Shown here one piece after another: positions 54,055-62,431 of a stretch of DNA of 64,000 nucleotides. A program made the translations under genes and the position numbers. The stretch is from the NCBI RefSeq assembly GCF_004339805.1, contig NZ_SLUI01000008.1:62001-126000 (forward strand), given 5' to 3'. Below the pieces are notes generated by a model that worked only from the letters and a program-made list of their open reading frames with translations, was not told where the DNA came from and made no database searches. How positions within the stretch are numbered: the first letter of the stretch is position 1; each line of letters begins with the position of its first letter. The stretch is from Anaerospora hongkongensis. Lineage in GTDB: Bacteria > Bacillota > Negativicutes > Sporomusales > DSM-15969.

Positions 54055-54869
54055 TTTGCTAATTCCTCCTTTTTGGAAGTGTCTGTAGGTCTGCCCAAAA
54101 TAGGAGTAAGTACCTTATATAAGTAGTTCGTAATAGGCAGCGAAATAAAGAGGCTGAAATAGATCCCTACGATGGTAGTCAACAAATTACTGGCTCCGGC
54201 ATAGAGCAAGATCTCATTTGCATACTCCGGAAAAACAGCTTTTATAGCGCCGGAAGCCGCAGCCATCATACTGCCTGAACCAACACCGGCCCCCATGGCA
54301 AGAGCAAAGGGATGAAAAATTTTCAACGCTGCCAGATAACCGGCTAAAAGCCCCAGCCACACTGCCCCAAACAAGGTTCCACAAATATAAACAGACATAA
54401 CCCCCCGTCCCTCAGGCGAATCCAGTCCGTATTTTTCAGCAATAATTGCAATGTTAGGTTCTCTGTCTATGGAAAAAGTAGCTCCTACAGCTTCTCTTCC
54501 CAGCCCAAGCAGGATAGCAATTGGCAAGCCCAGAATAACCGTTCCGAAGAAATGGCCAACTTCTTGCAGTGAAAGAGCTAAGCCGGATTTGATCAGCTTA
54601 TCCATGGAAGGACCGATAATAACACCAAGTTTTGCCACCAACATTAATGTTACCATACTAAGTACAGCTGAAGCTTTATTCATTTCCTCCAGCTTTATCA
54701 ACTTCAGGCGGGGCCAGCTGATTATTCCGCCTAAAATCATTGCATACAGCATAGGCAGGAACAGCAATACGCCAGGACCTAACGGCACCTTATGTGTTCC
54801 AATGAGCTCACAAATAACAACAATTAAGAATGCACAAATATGAATTTTCCCTGATTTTAAAACACTCAT
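54051..54869 (-). CDS. DUF3100 membrane protein, putative transporter subunit
   Basis: A 272-residue membrane protein with about eight helices. Landmarks are ELIGTHKVPLGPGVLLFLPMLYAMILGG (ends ELIGTH and AMILGG), GREAVGATFSIDREPNIAI and GAGVGSGSMMAAASGAI. DUF3100 proteins look like transporters and in several genomes lie beside M20 peptidases, as here. ATG 54869 with AGGAGGAAGAGG is preferred over a longer frame that covers the promoter. Confidence 0.75.
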   Translation of the reverse strand: MSVLKSGKIHICAFLIVVICELIGTHKVPLGPGVLLFLPMLYAMILGGIISWPRLKLIKLEEMNKASAVLSMVTLMLVAKLGVIIGPSMDKLIKSGLALSLQEVGHFFGTVILGLPIAILLGLGREAVGATFSIDREPNIAIIAEKYGLDSPEGRGVMSVYICGTLFGAVWLGLLAGYLAALKIFHPFALAMGAGVGSGSMMAAASGAIKAVFPEYANEILLYAGASNLLTTIVGIYFSLFISLPITNYLYKVLTPILGRPTDTSKKEELAK

Positions 54870-54918
54870 CCTCTTCCTCCTTGATCCAATAGTAAAGAAA
54901 ATTTGTTCCACGGAGACA

Positions 54919-54947
54919 ATAGTACTATGTATAAACACAACTGTCAA
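54919..54947 (-). promoter_or_regulatory. promoter of the DUF3100 pair
   Basis: TTGACA (54942-54947) and TACTAT (54919-54924), 17-bp spacer. Confidence 0.75.
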
Positions 54948-55027
54948 TATCGATCAGGAAATCTTTCACAAATAAAATAATGACTGATTTTTCTTACGAA
55001 GGAACCGCTTATATTTACAGCGAACTA

Positions 55028-55185
55028 GTACCTTGACAGGTCTAAAACGGTAGGATAATGGCGAGGCTGTTTTCTGCAAACCAAGACGGAGGAGGGAGGC
55101 ATACCGGACGTATGCTGACTGACGACAACGAAGGGGTGCGGTAAACAGACCGTCAGCATTCACTGGATTAGATCTGACGAGGTAC
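55028..55185. repeat. structured inverted-repeat element (REP/MITE-like or RNA)
   Basis: A 158-base unit bounded by imperfect 18-base inverted arms (55028-55045 and 55168-55185, about 15 of 18 positions matching). Inside are nested or alternative pairings: CTGTTT 55067-72 with AAACAG 55143-48, GCATAC 55099-104 with GTATGC 55110-115, and ATGCTGAC 55112-119 with GTCAGCAT 55152-159. Purine-rich middle (GGAGGAGGGAGG). It looks like a mobile intergenic repeat or a folded RNA; only one copy is in the window. Confidence 0.55.
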
Positions 55186-55220
55186 TGGTATAGAATGATT
55201 ATCGCTGATGAGGTGACACA

Positions 55221-56528
55221 ATGAATGTAAACGAATTAAAAAAGCTTGTATGTCAGGCTATTGATAACCATGCGGAACAGATTATTGCCTATGCCCAGCA
55301 GGTAGAGCAAAATCCGGAACTAGGCTTTAAAGAAGTTCAAACAGCGCGCCAAACTGCTGACTTCCTTACGTCGCTTGGCTATTCCTGCCGGGAAGAAATT
55401 GCGCTTACCGGCCTTAAAACCAGTCTTAAATCAACTGCAGCCGGCCCGAATATCGCTATTTTAGGTGAGCTCGATGCTGTTATTTGCCCCGATAGTGCAA
55501 AAGCAAACCCGCTTACCGGCGCGGCTCATACCTGCGGGCATCACGTCCAGCTTGGTGTAATGGCCGGTACGGCCTTAGGCTTGAAGCTGGCAGGTATAGC
55601 CGACGAGCTTCACGGCAATGTTACGTTCATGGCCGTTCCCGCCGAAGAGTTTATTGAGATCGCTTACCGTTCAAAATTGCGGGCTGAAGGTAAAATTCAC
55701 TTCCTTGGCGGCAAACAGGAATTGATTTATCGCGGTGAATTTGATGACATTGATATAGCCATGATGGTTCATTCCGCCAAAAATGCCCCTCAGGCCAGTA
55801 TCTCTATTGGCGAATCCAGTAATGGCTTTATTGGAAAAACCATTCAATACCTTGGCAAAGAGGCTCATGCAGCGGAGGCCCCGCAGCAGGGAATCAATGC
55901 CCTAAACGCTGCGATGCTGGGTTTAATGGGTATTCATGCCCTGCGGGAAACATTTTATGATCAGGATATCGTGCGGGTCCATCCGATTATTACGAAAGGC
56001 GGCGACCTGGTTAATAGTGTGCCTGCAGATGTGCGGCTGGAAACATACGTCCGGGCTAAAACGATGGCAGCCATTGATGCCACACATCATAAGGTAGACC
56101 GAGCCTTAAAAGCCGGCGGCGATGCCATTGGTGCGCAAACAATTATTCATACATTACCCGGCTATCTGCCGCTTCATTGCCCCCAAGCTTTAAATGATCT
56201 TTTCTCGGACAACGCCCGCCAGTTTATGCCTGACGAACAAATTATTCAGGTAGGACATTTTGGCGGCTCCACCGATATGGGTGATGTTTCCCACTTGATG
56301 CCGACAATTCATCCCTATGTGGGCGGGGCAACCGGCTCTCTGCATGTGCGTGATTTTTCGGTTGTCGATTATGATGCAGCCTGCATAATCCCTGCCAAAA
56401 TTATGGCAATGACAGTAATTGACCTGCTTAGCGGCCAGGCCGAACAAGCGCAAACTATCTTGAAAGACTTTACCCCCTTATTAACCAAAGAAGAGTATAT
56501 TCAACTGCTCAACAGCTATTACTTATAA
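55221..56528 (+). CDS. M20 family metallo-amidohydrolase (aminobenzoyl-glutamate hydrolase-like)
   Basis: A 435-residue M20D-type enzyme. Motifs: NPELGFKEVQTA, ILGELDAVICP, AAHTCGHHVQLGVMAG (CGHH metal site), VPAEEFIE (general base Glu pair) and GHFGGSTDMGDVSHLMPTIHP (C-terminal metal ligands), with a dimerisation domain (GKEAHAAEAPQQGINALNA). Such enzymes cleave acyl- or aryl-amino acids, for instance AbgB on p-aminobenzoyl-glutamate. Being divergent from the DUF3100 pair suggests import of an amide that it then splits; this is inference. Confidence 0.9.
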   Translation: MNVNELKKLVCQAIDNHAEQIIAYAQQVEQNPELGFKEVQTARQTADFLTSLGYSCREEIALTGLKTSLKSTAAGPNIAILGELDAVICPDSAKANPLTGAAHTCGHHVQLGVMAGTALGLKLAGIADELHGNVTFMAVPAEEFIEIAYRSKLRAEGKIHFLGGKQELIYRGEFDDIDIAMMVHSAKNAPQASISIGESSNGFIGKTIQYLGKEAHAAEAPQQGINALNAAMLGLMGIHALRETFYDQDIVRVHPIITKGGDLVNSVPADVRLETYVRAKTMAAIDATHHKVDRALKAGGDAIGAQTIIHTLPGYLPLHCPQALNDLFSDNARQFMPDEQIIQVGHFGGSTDMGDVSHLMPTIHPYVGGATGSLHVRDFSVVDYDAACIIPAKIMAMTVIDLLSGQAEQAQTILKDFTPLLTKEEYIQLLNSYYL

Positions 56529-56537
56529 ACGAGACAG

Positions 56538-56582
56538 AGAAAAAGGAGACTCAGGCGTAGTGCCTGAGTCTCCTTTTTCTCT
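56538..56582. terminator. strong bidirectional terminator
   Basis: Perfect 19-base arms (56538-56556 with 56562-56580), 5-nt loop, poly-A and poly-T sides; ends both the M20 gene and rnfB. Confidence 0.93.
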
Positions 56583-56602
56583 GCTAACTCTGTTGCTGCC
56601 GC

Positions 56603-57490
56603 CTAACCGGCTACCCCGGTCTGTCGGCACGACACACACACAGCTTCAACACTGGCCTGACTTTCTGTGCCAGGCACCAGTCCTAAAACTGCAGGTCTAA
56701 TTGCTTTGGTCGGACATTTCGTTAAACAGCTGGCATCGGTGCATACTTGACGACAAATTTCAGGATTGACAACAGCCAGATTACTCTCCATTGTTATAGC
56801 CCCATGCGGACATTGGCGCATGCATAACGAGCAGGCTATACAGGCAGCCGTACATACCTTGCGGGCCACCGCTCCTTTGTCTTTGGAGTTGCAGTTAATG
56901 CGGACACTAGCCGTAAGCGGCATCATTGCAATAACCTGCTTAGGACATACAGTCTCACATTTACCACAGCCGGTGCATTTTGCCGGGTTAATAACCGGCA
57001 GCCCCTCTGCACTCATCGTCATGGCGTCAAAAGGGCAATTACGTACGCAGGTACCCAATCCCAGACAGCCATACTTACAGCTTTTCTGCCCGCCAAACAG
57101 TAAACTCGCTGCCACACAATCACTGATTCCTTCATATTGGTAAGCTTTGACTGCCCGGCCCTCACTTCCGGCACACTTTACCTGCGCAATCCGCGGCTCT
57201 ATATCAGCCGCCGCTTTGCCGGTCAGTTCCGCCACCGCTTTGGCAATAGGTTCTTTGCCGGGTATGCATAAGTTCGGTGACACATCGGGATTTAACACAA
57301 CAGCTTCGGCATATGCCTGACAGCCCGCATACCCGCAGGCACCGCACTGCCCTTTGGGAAGAACGTCTTCGACAATGTGGATCAACGGATTAATTTCAAT
57401 AGCGAATTTGCGGTTTGCATAGGCTAATACAAAGCCAAAAACTAATCCTAATGTTGTTAATACAACTAAAATCATCATAGAAGTACTCAT
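56603..57490 (-). CDS. rnfB: Rnf complex subunit RnfB
   Basis: A 295-residue iron-sulfur protein: one membrane helix (about 5-25), a four-cysteine cluster domain (GQCGACGYAGCQAYA), then several ferredoxin motifs (CLGLGTCVRNCPF, CTGCGKCETVCPK, CIACSLCMRQCPHG, CRQVCTDASCLTKCP). It is thought to take electrons from ferredoxin into the Rnf complex. Its length fits RnfB of anaerobic Firmicutes. Last gene of rnfCDGEAB. Confidence 0.96.
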   Translation of the reverse strand: MSTSMMILVVLTTLGLVFGFVLAYANRKFAIEINPLIHIVEDVLPKGQCGACGYAGCQAYAEAVVLNPDVSPNLCIPGKEPIAKAVAELTGKAAADIEPRIAQVKCAGSEGRAVKAYQYEGISDCVAASLLFGGQKSCKYGCLGLGTCVRNCPFDAMTMSAEGLPVINPAKCTGCGKCETVCPKQVIAMMPLTASVRINCNSKDKGAVARKVCTAACIACSLCMRQCPHGAITMESNLAVVNPEICRQVCTDASCLTKCPTKAIRPAVLGLVPGTESQASVEAVCVSCRQTGVAG

Positions 57491-57520
57491 TTTTCTCCTC
57501 CTCTGCCGCTACAGAACACG

Positions 57521-58102
57521 CTATAGCGGAATCATTCCCGAGAACCCGAAGAATGACAACGCCAGCATACCTGCCAAAATAAAGGCAATCCCTAAGCCGT
57601 TTAATGATTTGGGCACATCAGCATATTGCAGCTTTTCCCGTAAGCTGGCCATGAGAATAATAGCCAGCGCAAAGCCTGCACCTGAACCGATAGCATGCAC
57701 GACACTTTTGGCAAATGTAAAATTGGATTCTGCATTTAAGAGCGGTACGCCAAGCACGATACAGTTAGTGGCAATCAGCACCAGATAAATTCCCCACATA
57801 TTGTATAAGGCAGGGGCGTGCTTTTTAATGATCATTTCCGTCAGCTGCACAAAGCTTGCGATTAAAACAACAAAAACAATTGTTGTAAGAAACGTTAATT
57901 GAAACGGATGCAAGACAAAGGTGTAAACGACCCAGGCCAAAATTGAGCTTAGTGTCATAATTGAAGTAACAGCCATCCCCATCCCGATGGAGGCATTCAG
58001 GTTTTTAGAAACGCCAAAGAAAATACACAGCCCCAGAAAACGGGTCAACACAAAGTTGTTAACAATAACAGCGCCCATAAAGAGTGTAAAATATTCACCC
58101 AT
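57521..58102 (-). CDS. rnfA: Rnf complex subunit RnfA
   Basis: A 193-residue membrane protein with six helices (VNNFVLTRFLGLCIFFGVSKN, ends VNNFVL and GVSKN; ILMASLREKLQYADVPKSLNGLGIAFI ends ILMAS and GIAFI). RnfA and RnfE form an inverted pair holding a membrane-buried cluster (Cys in LCIFFG and NCIVLG). Its ATG overlaps the rnfE stop. Confidence 0.95.
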   Translation of the reverse strand: MGEYFTLFMGAVIVNNFVLTRFLGLCIFFGVSKNLNASIGMGMAVTSIMTLSSILAWVVYTFVLHPFQLTFLTTIVFVVLIASFVQLTEMIIKKHAPALYNMWGIYLVLIATNCIVLGVPLLNAESNFTFAKSVVHAIGSGAGFALAIILMASLREKLQYADVPKSLNGLGIAFILAGMLALSFFGFSGMIPL

Positions 58103-58761
58103 TATCCCTCACTCCTTTGCACACCGATTGTCGGCATAATCACGGCATTATTTTTCGCTGCCTGTTGTTTTTCCTGATACTCGCTAATGAGATTAAACGC
58201 TCCCAGCATAAGCCCCATAAGTAAAAAACCTCCTGGAGCAAGTACCATGATCAGCGGAGGATCATAAGCAGCCCCGAAGATTTGTATCCCGCCAATACTG
58301 CCTGAACCAAACAGTTCGCGAATAACACCGATTAACAACATTGCACCGGCAAAGCCTGCTCCCATACCCAGTCCGTCAAAAAAAGAAGGAATAACCGGAT
58401 TTTTGGCGGCAAAGACTTCAGCACGGGCAAGAATGACGGCAAATACCACAATTAAGGCCAAATAGATGCCCAGCTCACTGTACAGCATAGGCAGATACGC
58501 TTCCATTACAAGCTGTACAAGTGTAACAATGGTTGCTATCGAAGTAATATATACCGGCACACGGACTTTGGGGTTGACCCAGTGCCGGAAGATTGAAACG
58601 ACTACGTTGTTGGCGGTTATAACGAACATAACGGACAACCCCATGCCAAGCGAATTAATCACAGTTGAGGTAACTGCCAATGCCGGGCAAAGACTAAGTG
58701 CAAGCCGGAAGATAGGGTTTTGTTCAAATATTCCCTTATAAAAAATATCCCATAACTTCAT
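58102..58761 (-). CDS. rnfE: Rnf complex subunit RnfE
   Basis: A 219-residue membrane subunit homologous to RnfA, with six helices (NPIFRLALSLCPALAVTSTV, RAEVFAAKNPVIPSFFDGLGMGAGF, ends RAEVF and GMGAGF). ATG 58761 is used, as GAGGTG lies 6 bp upstream; an in-frame GTG at 58770 overlaps that site. Confidence 0.95.
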   Translation of the reverse strand: MKLWDIFYKGIFEQNPIFRLALSLCPALAVTSTVINSLGMGLSVMFVITANNVVVSIFRHWVNPKVRVPVYITSIATIVTLVQLVMEAYLPMLYSELGIYLALIVVFAVILARAEVFAAKNPVIPSFFDGLGMGAGFAGAMLLIGVIRELFGSGSIGGIQIFGAAYDPPLIMVLAPGGFLLMGLMLGAFNLISEYQEKQQAAKNNAVIMPTIGVQRSEG

Positions 58762-58771
58762 TGTTTCCACC

Positions 58772-59347
58772 TCACTTCTTTTGCGCAGCGTATTCAGCTA
58801 CCTGCTCGACTGCTTCCCGAATCCCCTTGGTAACCGCCCGTGACGTGATTGTGGCTCCCGTTAACGCTTGTATATTTTTATCCGATGGTACTTTCACGAC
58901 TTCCATATCTTCTGCTGCTTTGCCTGCAAAGCGCTGACGAAATTTAGAATCAGCCGCTTTATCACCTAGTCCTGGCGTTTCATTATGCGCCAGGATTTTA
59001 TAATCCAGCATCTTGCCTTCCGGTGTAACAGCAGCCAGCATACGAATTGCCCCGCCATACCCTTTGCTTTCAGCCGGAACTACATAGGCGATGGTTTTGC
59101 CATCTTTTTGCGCAGCATACCAATCCGCTTTTCCCTGAATAGGTTGGAACGTTTGCGCCTCTGCTACCAATTCCTTCATTGCCCGGTTTTTTAAATTGAC
59201 TCTCTCCTGCGCTGCAATGGGAGCCGTTATGGAATAGGTGCCGGCTATAATAGCACCTGATAAAAGACAGGCAATGGTTAAATTGATACCGATCTTGAAA
59301 ATGCTGTTCTGCTCGTCGTGCCCGTGTCCTTGTACTGCTTCTGCCAT
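58772..59347 (-). CDS. rnfG: Rnf complex subunit RnfG
   Basis: A 191-residue FMN-binding protein with one membrane helix (about 20-40) and the covalent-FMN motif in LTGATITSRAV, where the second Thr carries FMN through a phosphoester. KILAHNETPGLGDKA is the usual upstream motif. It moves electrons inside the complex. Confidence 0.95.
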   Translation of the reverse strand: MAEAVQGHGHDEQNSIFKIGINLTIACLLSGAIIAGTYSITAPIAAQERVNLKNRAMKELVAEAQTFQPIQGKADWYAAQKDGKTIAYVVPAESKGYGGAIRMLAAVTPEGKMLDYKILAHNETPGLGDKAADSKFRQRFAGKAAEDMEVVKVPSDKNIQALTGATITSRAVTKGIREAVEQVAEYAAQKK

Positions 59348-59352
59348 CAGTC

Positions 59353-60348
59353 TTACCTCCTAGTACCGAATTTAACCGGCTTCACAAGCCGATCGATCAG
59401 CGGCGTCACCGAGTTCATCAGTAGTATGGCATAACAGACGCCTTCAGGATAACCCCCCAGCAGCCGGATGAGTACCGTTAATGCTCCGGCACCTATGGCA
59501 AAAATGATTTGCCCTTTGACGGTTATCGGAATGGTCACCATATCGGTAGCCATATAAAACGAGCCCAAAACGAGTCCGCCCGATAACATTGCCAGCAGAG
59601 GATCTCCTGTAAATAGCCCGCCATGGCCGCCGAACAGCCAGGTTAAGCCCGCAACTGTGACAATCATGAATACTGGCACATGCCAGTTAATATAGCCACG
59701 GTAAATTAAATACAATCCGCCAATAAGCAATAGCACGACTGATGTCTCCCCGGCACTGCCACTGCGTGTCCCCAGAAACAGTGCTTTATACAAAGAAGGC
59801 TGATCGCCAAAAACCTGAACTAATTTTTCATATCCCTGCAGCTTTAATATGCCAAGCGGAGTAGCAGAAGTCACTCCGTCTATTTGACTTGGCATGGAAG
59901 GCCACGTTGTCATCGCGATCGGCCAGGACGCCAGTAGAAAGGCCCGTCCGATTAAGGCCGGATTAAAAATATTGTAGCCTAAGCCCCCCATCGTATGTTT
60001 CGCGACCCCTATCGCTACCAGGGAACCCAGCAAAGGCATATACCAGGGAACAGTAGCAGGAATGTTCATTGCCAATAGCAAGCCGGTCAAAAAAGCACTG
60101 CCATCGGAAATACTCACCGGTTTATTCTGCCACTTTTGGATCAAATATTCGGTACCTACAGACGCTGCAATACAAATTATCAAAGTCAGCAATGCAGGCA
60201 TACCAAAATGCCATACGGAAAATAAGGCTGCTGGAGCCAGTGTCACATTAACTGTCCACATTATTTTTGCTATTGACTCGTCACAGCGAATATGAGGCGA
60301 TGCCGAAACGGCTAAGATTCCTGTCTCAATTTTACCCTCTGCATTCAT
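59353..60348 (-). CDS. rnfD: Rnf complex subunit RnfD
   Basis: A 331-residue membrane protein with nine to ten helices and a covalent FMN site in SGSAGETSVV (Thr), with SDGSAFLTGLLLAMNIPATVPWYMPLLGS (ends SDGSAFL and LLGS). It is thought to be part of the Na+ or H+ path. ATG 60348 is chosen because AGGAGG is 8 bp upstream; a GTG at 60357 lies too near. Confidence 0.95.
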   Translation of the reverse strand: MNAEGKIETGILAVSASPHIRCDESIAKIMWTVNVTLAPAALFSVWHFGMPALLTLIICIAASVGTEYLIQKWQNKPVSISDGSAFLTGLLLAMNIPATVPWYMPLLGSLVAIGVAKHTMGGLGYNIFNPALIGRAFLLASWPIAMTTWPSMPSQIDGVTSATPLGILKLQGYEKLVQVFGDQPSLYKALFLGTRSGSAGETSVVLLLIGGLYLIYRGYINWHVPVFMIVTVAGLTWLFGGHGGLFTGDPLLAMLSGGLVLGSFYMATDMVTIPITVKGQIIFAIGAGALTVLIRLLGGYPEGVCYAILLMNSVTPLIDRLVKPVKFGTRR

Positions 60349-60360
60349 TCGCCCCACCTC

Positions 60361-61680
60361 CTATTTTTTTACCGCCTGGGCGGCATTTTGGGCTTTAGAC
60401 AATTTGATATACTGAACAATGTTTCGTTTAGCAGGACATACATACACACAGGAACCGCATTCCACACAATCCAGTAGATTATACTCTTCCTTCGCCTCCT
60501 GGTAACGGCTGCGTTCTCCCAGCAGGCTGAGCATACTCGGCACTAAGCCCATTGGGCAGGTTGCAACACAGCGCCCACAACGAATACAGGGCCGCTCCGG
60601 CCCAACATTGACATCAGCAGCGCTTAAGGCCAAAATACCAGAGGTGCCTTTAATAATGGGAGTATCCAGCGTCCGCTGCGCTAATCCCATCATTGGGCCA
60701 CCCATGATAATTTTAACAGGTGGTTCCCTAAAGCCTCCGCAGCATTCAATCGCCTGGGAAAAAGTCGCACCTACCCTAAGTGACAAGTTCTGCGGTTCAG
60801 CGATAGCGCCGCCGGTTACGGTTGTAACCCGCTCAATAAGGGGAAGGCCATTTTGCACAGCATCAGCAATAGCCACTGCGGTACCGACGTTCTGAACAAC
60901 AATGCCCACATCCATCGGTAAGCCGCCTGATGGAACTTCACGGTCAGCAATAACCTTAATCAGAGTTTTTTCTGCGCCCTGGGGATATTTTGTTTGCAAG
61001 GCAACCACTTGGATCGAGGTCCCTTCTGCCGCTTTGCGCATAGCAGCAATGGCGTCAGGTTTATTTTCCTCAATTCCAATGAATCCCCGGGTTACTCCGA
61101 GAATTTTCATCGCAATTTGTGTTCCTGTTATCACGTCCTGGGAGCGGTCCAGCATTACGCGATGGTCTGCCGTCAAAAAGGGTTCACACTCAGCACCATT
61201 TAAAATAAACATGTCAATTGGCTTTTCTGCAGGTGGGGCCATTTTAACGTGTGTTGGAAAGGTAGCCCCGCCCATACCGACAATTCCTGCCTGGCGGACA
61301 AATTCTTTCAGCTCGCTGCGATCAAAATCCTGCCAGTTACGCGAAAGCGGTAAACCTTCCTGCCATTCATCCTGACCATCGCTTTCAATAACAATAGCAG
61401 GACAGGTCCCAAAAACGGGATGTGGATATTCGGAGATTTCAACAATCTTACCGGATATTGAAGCATGCACCGGAGCAGAAACAAAGGCCTGTGCTTCTGC
61501 AATAATCTGTCCCTTTTTTACCAGATCCCCTGGCTGAACAATTGGAGTACAGGGTGCACCAATGTGCTGGCGGGTGGGAATAATCACCCGTGATGGAAGA
61601 GGGGCTGACCGGATGTGTTTGCTTGCAGTGTAAGCCTTGCGGTCATTCGGATGAACGCCGCCGCGAAAACTTTTTGCCAT
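60361..61680 (-). CDS. rnfC: Rnf complex subunit RnfC
   Basis: A 439-residue soluble subunit that exchanges electrons with NAD+. Starts MAKSFRGGVHP; has an SLBB region, a flavin/NADH-binding core (FVRQAGIVGMGGATFPTHVK, ends FVRQAG and FPTHVK; LNGAECEPFLTADHRVM) and two C-terminal [4Fe-4S] motifs (CIRCGRCVATCPMG and CVECGSCVYVCPA). ATG 61680 follows GAGGTGACAGT; the longer frame upstream is spurious. Confidence 0.96.
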   Translation of the reverse strand: MAKSFRGGVHPNDRKAYTASKHIRSAPLPSRVIIPTRQHIGAPCTPIVQPGDLVKKGQIIAEAQAFVSAPVHASISGKIVEISEYPHPVFGTCPAIVIESDGQDEWQEGLPLSRNWQDFDRSELKEFVRQAGIVGMGGATFPTHVKMAPPAEKPIDMFILNGAECEPFLTADHRVMLDRSQDVITGTQIAMKILGVTRGFIGIEENKPDAIAAMRKAAEGTSIQVVALQTKYPQGAEKTLIKVIADREVPSGGLPMDVGIVVQNVGTAVAIADAVQNGLPLIERVTTVTGGAIAEPQNLSLRVGATFSQAIECCGGFREPPVKIIMGGPMMGLAQRTLDTPIIKGTSGILALSAADVNVGPERPCIRCGRCVATCPMGLVPSMLSLLGERSRYQEAKEEYNLLDCVECGSCVYVCPAKRNIVQYIKLSKAQNAAQAVKK

Positions 61681-61702
61681 ACTGTCACCTCGTTTGCATC
61701 TG

Positions 61703-62119
61703 TTAATTATAAATGCGGGTAATAACGGGCTGCATCTTGACATCCGACCGGATAGAGACATCCACATACTTGATATACATGACTGCCAGGCCGAACGACA
61801 GTACGCCACCGATTATTTCCGGCAATTGCGCATCATATCCAGCATTAGCTGCTAGCATCCCACCGCTGATTCCACCTATAAAGGCCGCTACCAGGGGAAG
61901 CACAAAGACGATAAACGCCGCTTTTAACATTCCGGCTTCACGAATTTCAAATTCCACACGCTGTCCAGGTAAAGCGCCTACAGGATTCTTAGCCTCCAGC
62001 ACGAGCGCCGAATTGCCCGGGCAAGCCCCGCAGCTTTCACAATTATTATGCCGGCTCGCTTTTATCTTGGCCGTTTTTCCTGTAACCTCCAACACAACAC
62101 CCTCCTGGCGCTTAACCAT
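61703..62119 (-). CDS. rseC: RseC/SoxR-reducing-system family protein
   Basis: A 138-residue membrane protein: N-terminal cysteine cluster (CESCGACPG), then two membrane helices (AAFIVFVLPLVAAFIGGISGG and GGVLSFGLAVMYIKYVDV). In other bacteria RseC is linked to Rnf/Rsx reduction of SoxR; here it leads the rnf operon, 22 bp before rnfC. Strong AAAAGGAGGGGG ribosome site. Probably assists the Rnf complex or its regulation. Confidence 0.88.
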   Translation of the reverse strand: MVKRQEGVVLEVTGKTAKIKASRHNNCESCGACPGNSALVLEAKNPVGALPGQRVEFEIREAGMLKAAFIVFVLPLVAAFIGGISGGMLAANAGYDAQLPEIIGGVLSFGLAVMYIKYVDVSIRSDVKMQPVITRIYN

Positions 62120-62296
62120 ATTCCCCCTCCTTTTTGTCTACTATTCTATTAGCATCATATTCTTACATTACACATCTTAGTAACATTCTTTATCCTTTCT
62201 GCTTTCAATTATCATTTCCTGCTAATTTACGGTAAATTTACAACTTTGGCAATATTGATTTATTTTATGTAATCACGGCTTTTACCGGTAAATAAA

Positions 62297-62329
62297 AGAA
62301 GGGAGAGTGTTTAATGCACTCTCCCTTAG
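62297..62329 (-). terminator. hairpin, likely leftward terminator
   Basis: Arms 62299-62309 and 62317-62327; the minus-strand side continues CTTTTATTT, so it may end transcripts from the 180-residue protein gene. Confidence 0.7.
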
Positions 62330-62397
62330 TTCATACATAAAGAAAATTTATATTGATTTTTTTATACAAATAAGCCAATCACCTGCGGATAAAGAAT

Positions 62398-62422
62398 CCC
62401 GGGTACAGTAATTGTACCCGGG
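62398..62422. repeat. GC-rich inverted repeat
   Basis: Ten-base perfect arms 62398-62407 and 62413-62422 with a 5-nt loop just past the stop of the 180-residue protein; weak U tail on the minus strand, so possibly a first terminator. Confidence 0.6.
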
Positions 62423-62431
62423 GCTCTTACT

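Larger units (their letters stand above)
54870..55220. other. divergent regulatory region of the DUF3100/M20 divergon
   Basis: About 350 bases: leader and promoter of the leftward pair, then a strongly structured inverted-repeat element (55028-55185), then the ribosome site of the M20 gene. No second promoter with good boxes was found for the rightward gene. Confidence 0.6.
62120..62431. other. region upstream of the rnf operon
   Basis: About 310 AT-rich bases. It must hold the rnf promoter, but I could not choose a clear one. Two hairpins are listed separately; otherwise nothing is seen. Confidence 0.5.

Noticed and set aside
55034..55061. Promoter for the M20 gene inside the repeat (TTGACA at 55034)
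   Set aside because: No -10 box at a usable distance; spacing 14 or 16 with poor matches.
54966..55163. 65-codon frame on the minus strand
   Set aside because: Lies over the inverted-repeat element, has no ribosome site and no family likeness; its coding look comes from the repeat.
61681..61809. 43-codon extension of rnfC
   Set aside because: Overlaps the rseC 3' end and has no family likeness; the GAGGTG site sets the start at 61680.
62200..62260. Palindromic TTTACGGTAAA motif as a redox-regulator site before rnf
   Set aside because: Does not match the Rex or FNR consensus as I know them; too short and AT-rich to claim.
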